This document shows, piece by piece, positions 58,241 through 64,000 of a DNA stretch of 64,000 bases. A model generated the notes under the pieces. The model had not been told where the DNA came from. It saw nothing but the letters and a program-made list of their open reading frames with translations, and did no database searches. The position numbers and the translations under genes were made by a program. Numbering within the stretch: position 1 is the first letter of the stretch; each line of letters opens with the position of its first letter. This DNA is from Sclerodactyla briareus (lineage: Eukaryota > Echinodermata > Holothuroidea > Dendrochirotida > Sclerodactylidae). The stretch spans positions 124,001 through 188,000 of the forward strand of contig JAODTK010005552.1 in assembly GCA_026419785.1 (NCBI GenBank). The letters are read 5' to 3'.

Positions 58241-60025
58241 TGACTTTTCTTCCACAAATTTTCTATTTTCGGTCAATATTCACCCCGCCCTTTAACAACA
58301 AAACATAGGGTTGCTTGCTTCCCCATAAAAAAGTTCACACCACTTTCAACCTGCTCAACAACCTTCTACCGACTTATCGTGTTTACATTTTTCAAAATTT
58401 GACCTCTGGTTACCTCCGAGACCTCTTGACCTACCCCAAAACAATAGGGTTCATGTACTCATCATGGGGAACACCATAACCAAGTATTAGCTTCATCCCT
58501 CCCGTCGGTGTTGAAGTTATCAAGTTTACAACCCAAAATTGGCCGCAATATCACTTTCAAATTTTCTATTTTTGCCCAAAATCACCCCCCACCTATCCAA
58601 AAAAACAATAGGGTTCCTGTCTCCCCACAAGAAGCACAAAACAAATTCATTGAACCCTCTGGGGACCTCATAGACCGTCTGACCTGACTCCAAAAACATA
58701 GGGTGCATGTCTCATCATGGGGAACACACATACTAAGTATATCCGTACCTACTCAACCTGAATCAAGTTTCGTGTTACAATCGGGGGCATCACACCACAC
58801 CATACACACAGCACACAACACACACACACAACGTGACTGCTAGATTCCTCTGAAAACGTCGGTCAAAGGAACAAAAACCAATGGAATTTGGAGGGGCCTT
58901 TTTTTTTTTTTTCAATTCAATCATTTTTCCAATATTTTCAGATAGACCATAGATTGATAGACTCAATAATTTAACATTTTGACCAGAATTCACAAAACAC
59001 TGCTGCTTTCATTTTGCATTTGTGTAAAAATAATGACCAGAAACACCAGCTAAACAATCAGAGGGTTGCCCATGAATGTTGCAACTCATGGAATTACCCA
59101 TGTGGTTCGGAGCTGTTTGAACCCTGTGAGCAAGAGGAGGGGGCCAGGGGGGCAGAGGTATCCCTTGACTATTTCTTTCCATGTCCCCCTTTGCCCTCTG
59201 GTTAATCACAACGGTCTACGTCACAACAATTTCGCTATTTTATCAACTTTGAGTAGTCCCCCTTGGTAGAGATAACCCTTCAGTAACACGTTGCTCAATT
59301 AGTATGGTGATGTCTGACAGCACTAAAATCCTCGACTGGGGCTACTTTCATCGCTAAGGGTAATTCATATTGCAGCCTAATAATTCCATTGAGTGAGTGC
59401 TGAAATGATGAGTCATTGTCCTGCACACAAAAGTCTTGACCATAAGTCGTCAGCGTCTGTTATTTCTCTGCTAAGCACGTAGCACCCCTAAACCAACACG
59501 ACATGCTGCAGGAAGCCCACAACCCAATTGAATTGGCTCTATAGACATGATTATGCCTGCACTGGGGATCCTAAATTCCAATCGAATTGCTCCATCACCT
59601 CGAGGGTTGGGCGGTCTCAATGGGCGAATGTAGCATTTTAACACTTCAATATCTTCCTCAGTATTTTGTTATTTACAAGTGTGAAATTTTTACCGACCCG
59701 TCCTGCTCGGTGACAGTTCCTAAACGAAATATTCCCACTTAATCCTGGAGCACTATGGAATGGTTTGAAGGACAACGCACCATGATAACTAGAAATGCGG
59801 GCGGGTAACCGCCAGACGTATATTATCCCCGCATCTCTTATTCAGAATTTTGGTGAACATTAAACCGACAATAATTCGTTAAAGAAGATTTATAGACGTG
59901 TGAAGCGCACCGTGTACAGGTAATGGTCATTCCATAATGCACTGGTTAACTGTATGAGGCACCCCACAGCCCCCCGGAAAATGTTCGTCCTTAAATGCAT
60001 CATTTTACGAAGATTCGACCTTAAC
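58241..60025 (+). repeat. 1.8-kb tandem duplication, copy B
   Basis: The second copy is directly abutting, in the same orientation and about 1.8 kb long. Differences from copy A are dominated by single-base gaps, often in short homopolymers, plus substitutions. It carries two or three half-units (58270-58740), CA repeats (58793-58830), a T run (58901-58912) and the same body. The right edge near GAAGATTCGACCTT mirrors the A/B junction GAAGATTGACTTTTC, which defines the duplication boundary. Confidence 0.85.
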
Positions 60026-61310
60026 CCACATGGCCACCCGACATAGGTAAAATTCAGGTCAGACGTCAAACACATGCAGGCACAATTAATATCACAATGG
60101 TGAACCAATCAGCCTTCGCAGATATTCAATTCTCCGTTATAGCCAAAACAGTTTTTTGACCCCTAAGTGACCTCGAATGACCTTTAATGATATGAAATTT
60201 TTTTATGAGAATTGTTACTCGCCAGAGATACATCCACTCCCAGGAGCATTTTGCTTCTGAATGAACACACCAGTGCTATTGCCGAAAAATACTAAAATCA
60301 GTGTTGACCCCTAAGTGACCTTTAATGACCTTCAATGACATGGCGGTTTTTATGAAATTGGTACACTCCCATGTGAATGCATCCACTCCTAGAACATATT
60401 GCATTCCAAGGAACTTGTCCATGTTATTGCAACAAATTTTAAACTCATCATTTTGACTGATTTATGACACCTAATATGCAAATTAGTCCCACAAAATTTA
60501 CCCTCAGTGATCTTGATGCTGTTTGATCATTTAATCAGGACTGGTAGTAGGTCCTATTCACAAAGTGTTTTCGTTAAAAAATCCCTAAAGTTGAGAAATA
60601 ATTGCATTAATTATTCATTCTAATGTATGCTAACGAATATGTAACTTAACAACACATAATGACCGTTCAGGATGTCCACGCAATTGAATTTTATCGGACT
60701 GTCAGAAGGTCCTACTACTCACCAAGTTTTTTCTTGAGAATTCCACCCAAATGATAAATTTTGCTAATTGGGCTAATGGGCCACTAATTAATGCCAATTA
60801 GTCATGTAAGATGACTTCCAGTGACCTCGGCACAGGAGGAAATTCAATTGGCTCTGAATAGTTTGCCCTATTCACCCAAGTTTCATGAAAATCCAATGCA
60901 TTTTGAAATCACATTCATTATGCTATAATTAGGCTACTGGCCAAGAAATACAAGTTACCTCGTATTGACCATTGAAATTGTCGCCATGTTTTTTCGCTCC
61001 AACAACTACCCCCACCACCACGCTGTGTAAATATCGAACCAACTTGAAAATTTTGCTGCGAAAACCTGCAAAATAGAGGCAACAAATATACGATATAGCC
61101 CATTTTCCGAACTTATCCATATTTTACTCATACGGACATGTGTACCAAGTTTTGGGTCAATCAAATAAAGTGTTAAAGAAGGAAGAGCGCAACGCCTAAA
61201 GTTTTACGGCGGCAGCGTCGGCGGCGGCGGCGGCGGCGGCGGCGGCGGGACGGCGGCACAACGGCCAAAACCATATTATCCCCCCCGAACCCTTACAGTG
61301 TTTGCCGGTG
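60026..61310 (-). mobile_element. TATCCCC/GCC-leader family, related minus copy
   Basis: The minus-strand reading starts near 61295 with GGGGGGATAATATGGTTTTGG and a long GCC run (complement of the CGG array at 61207-61250). The body has recurring CATGAAACTTGGGTGAATAG, AAAACTTGGTGAGTAGTAGG and TTTGTGAATAGGACCTACTA blocks near 60870, 60725 and 60550. Further on are ~150-bp units with GACCCCTAAGTGACC on the plus strand (60158 and 60306). The head is shared with copies A and B, but the body differs, so this is a sister subfamily. Confidence 0.6.
61207..61250. repeat. CGG trinucleotide run
   Basis: Roughly 12 CGG/GGC units with few interruptions in the leader of the minus-strand TATCCCC-type element. 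It is the most GC-rich spot of the window and corresponds to the CCGCCG leader at 26.98 and 51.44 kb. Confidence 0.9.
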
Positions 61311-61319
61311 ATTATTATA

Positions 61320-62130
61320 AAAGCTATTTATAACAATGAAAGCCTAGAGCCTCAATGGTGCTGTAGCTCAAACCCACAAATGGTACCAAGACGAATGTAC
61401 CCATTCTGTGATCAATGTCAAGATCATGAGGCCAGGTAGGCAGTTTGGAACCATGGCCTATTGGCCTCTTCATGACTTTTGACCCTGATCTTCCTATGGG
61501 CCCAAATATTCTTTCCAGTCAAAAAATTCCACATAATGGACCCTCGTGCCCCAAGTTGGACCTTGGACCAAAAATTCCGACACCCGAGTATCAGCTATTC
61601 AGACCACTGTTTGACTGAACATCATCACGTGCAACAAAATTTGTATGAGATACAAATTTACATCTTTCAATATCATGGGCCCAAACTAGGGCCTGATCCC
61701 AAAATTCCCAAACACCACCCCCTATGCCCGCACTAAAGGACATTACATGTAACTTTGAAGCAACTCAAATGAATCATTGGACGAATGCATTTCAAGTACT
61801 ATTGTGTGAAATTCAATAAAATGGACCCTCTGGCCAGTGGGACCTTGGCGCCAAAACATCCTTGCCAACCCGAAGTACGGTTGTTAAAAAAAAACCATCA
61901 TTATGACAACCTCAGCACGGTGCACCAACGTTGTAAGGAGGAGATACGTTGAAATTTCCCACATAATTGCCCTACTTGCCCCGTTAATTACCTCACAAAG
62001 TGGAGGACGACGGACAGACGTACGTACAGACGGACGGACAAATCAGACAGACAGACCAGATAGATAGATAGATATCTAAGATAGATAGATAGATAGATGA
62101 TAGATAGATCGATAGATTGATAGAGTTGTT
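61320..62130 (+). mobile_element. GATA-bearing dispersed element, copy 3
   Basis: Its left end, GCCTCAATGGTGCTGTAGCTC with TAGCTCAAAC at 61364-61373, matches 2111-2137. The interior has GACCAAAAATTCCGACACCC, GGGCCCAAACTAGGGCC, ATTCCCAAACACC, ACATTACATGTAACTTTGAAG and GCATTTCAAGTAC. It runs into GGACAGAC and GATA simple repeats (62010-62125). The right-hand TAGCTCAA hairpin is missing. Confidence 0.65.
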
Positions 62131-62689
62131 TGGGCAAATAACTGAATGCGTCAGTCAAACCTGGCGTTCTTACGTCTTTCAGTATGAGTGAGTGCCTTTG
62201 AAAGTCCTCTGCATGTGTTATTGCGCAAGATTGGAGAAACAGCCCATCGTACAATACTGATGATGTCTACTACTTCACAACCCTGCAAATCTTTCTCATT
62301 TTCTATTTTCTAGTTGAAATGTAGCAGATAAATTTTACTTGGGAACCTAATTAATCCATACCATGAGAGAGAATTGCTAAAACAGGTAGGTGGGTGTTAA
62401 TGGTTACCTTAGTGGAAGAAAGATAACAGAACATTAGTTATTCAACACAATGGAACAGTGGAATACTGAATATTTATCATGTGTCATTTAACCTGTGATG
62501 TCATAGTGTTATTGCACACGTGGGTATTCCCTCTCATAATGGACCAAAACATTGAGGGGCACGAGTCACACAGGACAACGTATTGAGTCTGGGGTTCACA
62601 TCTATAATAAGTCACCCCTTTCCCCATATAACTAGACATTAACGGGTAAACTGCCCTACTGTATCCCCGCTTTTGAGTCAATCATTGGA
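62131..62689. other. Unassigned non-coding stretch
   Basis: No gene or repeat is recognised. Confidence 0.4.
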
Positions 62690-63300
62690 AAAGTAAGCTA
62701 ACACCCCCCCATAAAGAACCCTGTTTTTGGTCCAAAACTAAGATAAAACTTCATCCCAACCAAGTTTTGGGGTGTAACCATGAAGTAATAGCACAGTAAT
62801 TAATGCAAAGTGACCCACGATGGCCATTGAAAATGACTTTCTAACTTTGTGAGGAACAAATGCAGCTCCCATCCACCACGTTTCGTTCAAATCAACAAAG
62901 TTTGGCAAATCGATAAATTTCACTGAACTTGTACCCCGCTGACCTTGAAATGACCTCCCATTTGTCGGGATCAACTCTAGTCCCCTAACCACCAAGTTTT
63001 CTTCAAATCTGACAAGTTCGAAACAATCGCAAAATTTCCGCAAATTTGACGTTCCAGTAACCGCAATACCTCCCATTTTCGTGAACCAAATATAGTCTCT
63101 ACCCATTAAGTTTCGATCAAATCCGTCTAACTTTATAATTTATCATATAAGCACTTATTCGGCCCCCACATTGCATTTATGCCCCACTTCGAACTCCATC
63201 CGAGATTTCACTAGGTGGACCTTGTACCAAGTTCATCAAATCGATAAGTGTTAAAGTTATTTGCGTCTCCCTCCTATAAGTGTTCCGGCGGTGGCGTAGC
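62690..63300 (-). mobile_element. TATCCCC-hairpin repeat family, copy C (5'-truncated)
   Basis: The minus-strand reading matches the 3' part of copies A and B: GATTTGAACGAAACGTGGTG with GATGGGAGCTGCATTTGTTC (near 62850-62900; compare 52018-52055), two more ~115-bp tandem units with ATTTCAAGGTCA-like wording (62940-63110), and the end GGATGAAGTTTTATCTTAG-TTTTGGACCAAAAACAGGG (62715-62760). The upstream leader and TATCCCC hairpin are absent. Confidence 0.7.
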
Positions 63301-64000
63301 CTGGACGTATTTATAATACGTTATTCATTCCGCTATGTGCCCAGGGCGCTTGCGAATTTCAGGTGGGATCTTCGAGTATATCAGACTGATTTTGTATTTT
63401 TTTGGGTGTATTTTTGCGGGACTGGAGCTGTACGTACACACACATTTCAAAATATCCGCAGGTTGAAAGCAAACAATGTATTGCTATTTCTACAAGCAGA
63501 GGTATCCTCCCCCTCCCTACCCGCCCGCCCCCCCCCTTCCCGATAACTAAAAAAACTCACAAAGCAACGAATCGTTCATTCAGCCGTAACATAACTAGTT
63601 ATATGCTGTGCATTGCGCTATACATATAACACCTCAAGCTACGAATTGGCATATGGTTAATACACGGACATAACAGCCAGCCACTACCATTGCCTCGATT
63701 TGGCATGGATACTGAAGCGAGACACGCCTGAATTTGATTGTGAAGTGCTAAAATCATTGCTGAAATTATTATTTATTATATCGTTGTATCCAGTTGAAAT
63801 TGTTGACCCACTACTCGAAGAATTCTGGAATTGAGGTACCCGTCTATGTATGTCTACGCGAGTCACAGGCCACAACAAAATCGTTAATCGCGGAGTCGCA
63901 TGGCTATAGTGCTCGAGCGATTCGTTTTTAATACCACGCACTTTGTTTGTGTATGTTGTATGCTGTATTACTTCGCGTGAATCGAGCATAGTGCTGTGCT
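63301..64000. other. Unassigned non-coding stretch to the window end
   Basis: No gene is supported. A C run lies near 63527-63536. The serine/asparagine-rich minus frame at 63684-63989 could be an exon of unknown type but has no supporting domain. Confidence 0.35.

Overview
This window looks like repeat-rich, mostly non-coding DNA from an animal genome, most likely a marine invertebrate. An echinoderm (sea cucumber-like) source is my best guess, at low confidence and without any database search. The reasons are the absence of bacterial-style gene packing, dense microsatellites and minisatellites, several clades of non-LTR retrotransposon remnants side by side (Tx1/L1-like, L2/CR1-like, and an APE-type pol with the FLDxSKAFDTVDH signature), SINE-like pieces with tRNA-type B boxes, and many unnamed dispersed repeats. 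No complete host gene is visible. The best host candidate is one 113-bp exon on the minus strand (49490-49602) that resembles the C-terminal BAR helix of a PX-BAR sorting nexin.

Layout. 1-13.4 kb: unassigned DNA with short palindromes (220-344), a degenerate minisatellite (425-725), a GATA-bearing dispersed element with terminal TAGCTCAAAC repeats (2105-2860, second copy 4020-4960), G-run/C-run hairpin elements, and the first copy of a 0.6-kb dispersed repeat (10485-11110). 13.4-25 kb: a retrotransposon graveyard. It holds a minus-strand Tx1/L1-like ORF2 (14.2-16.4 kb) with its A-tail beside an AAT microsatellite, a reverse transcriptase scrap with LYADDTQ (17.5-17.7 kb), a four-copy ~210-bp array with CGCGC stem-loops (17.86-18.69 kb), a plus-strand LINE interrupted and stripped of its RT core (19.49-20.54 and 21.86-22.42 kb), the second 0.6-kb repeat (22.69-23.24 kb), and a minus-strand LINE C-terminal fragment (24.5-24.95 kb).

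25-39 kb: polypurine, polypyrimidine and poly-C tracts, a family opening with a TATCCCC/GGGGATA hairpin and GCC-rich leader (26.9-27.95 kb), a GGGCCC/tgacctttgacc repeat (28.4-29.2 kb), GATATC palindromic satellites (32.1-32.6, 37.05, 37.97-38.6 kb), and a CAATAGGGTT element (33.65-34.75 kb). 39-53 kb: a G-rich minisatellite with ~212-bp higher-order periodicity (40.2-41.4 kb), a MITE-like element with perfect 14-bp inverted repeats (42.9-43.4 kb), SINE-like pieces, the candidate exon, an 18-copy 39-bp minisatellite (50.2-50.9 kb) and a second TATCCCC-family copy (51.4-52.2 kb). 53-64 kb: an L2/CR1-like LINE that reaches its 3' end (54.08-55.25 kb), a CAATAGGGTT half-unit array running into a ~1.8-kb tandem duplication (56.43-60.03 kb), and further minus-strand TATCCCC-family and GATA-bearing copies.

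The genes do not work together as a pathway. The window records repeated insertion, tandem expansion and decay. All coding remnants carry many single-base frameshifts, which fits neutral decay, uncorrected long-read homopolymer errors, or both. I found no convincing new functional system. The most interesting structure is the set of uncatalogued repeat families with conserved hairpins, the composite CAATAGGGTT duplication, and the question of whether the sorting-nexin-like exon belongs to a live gene.
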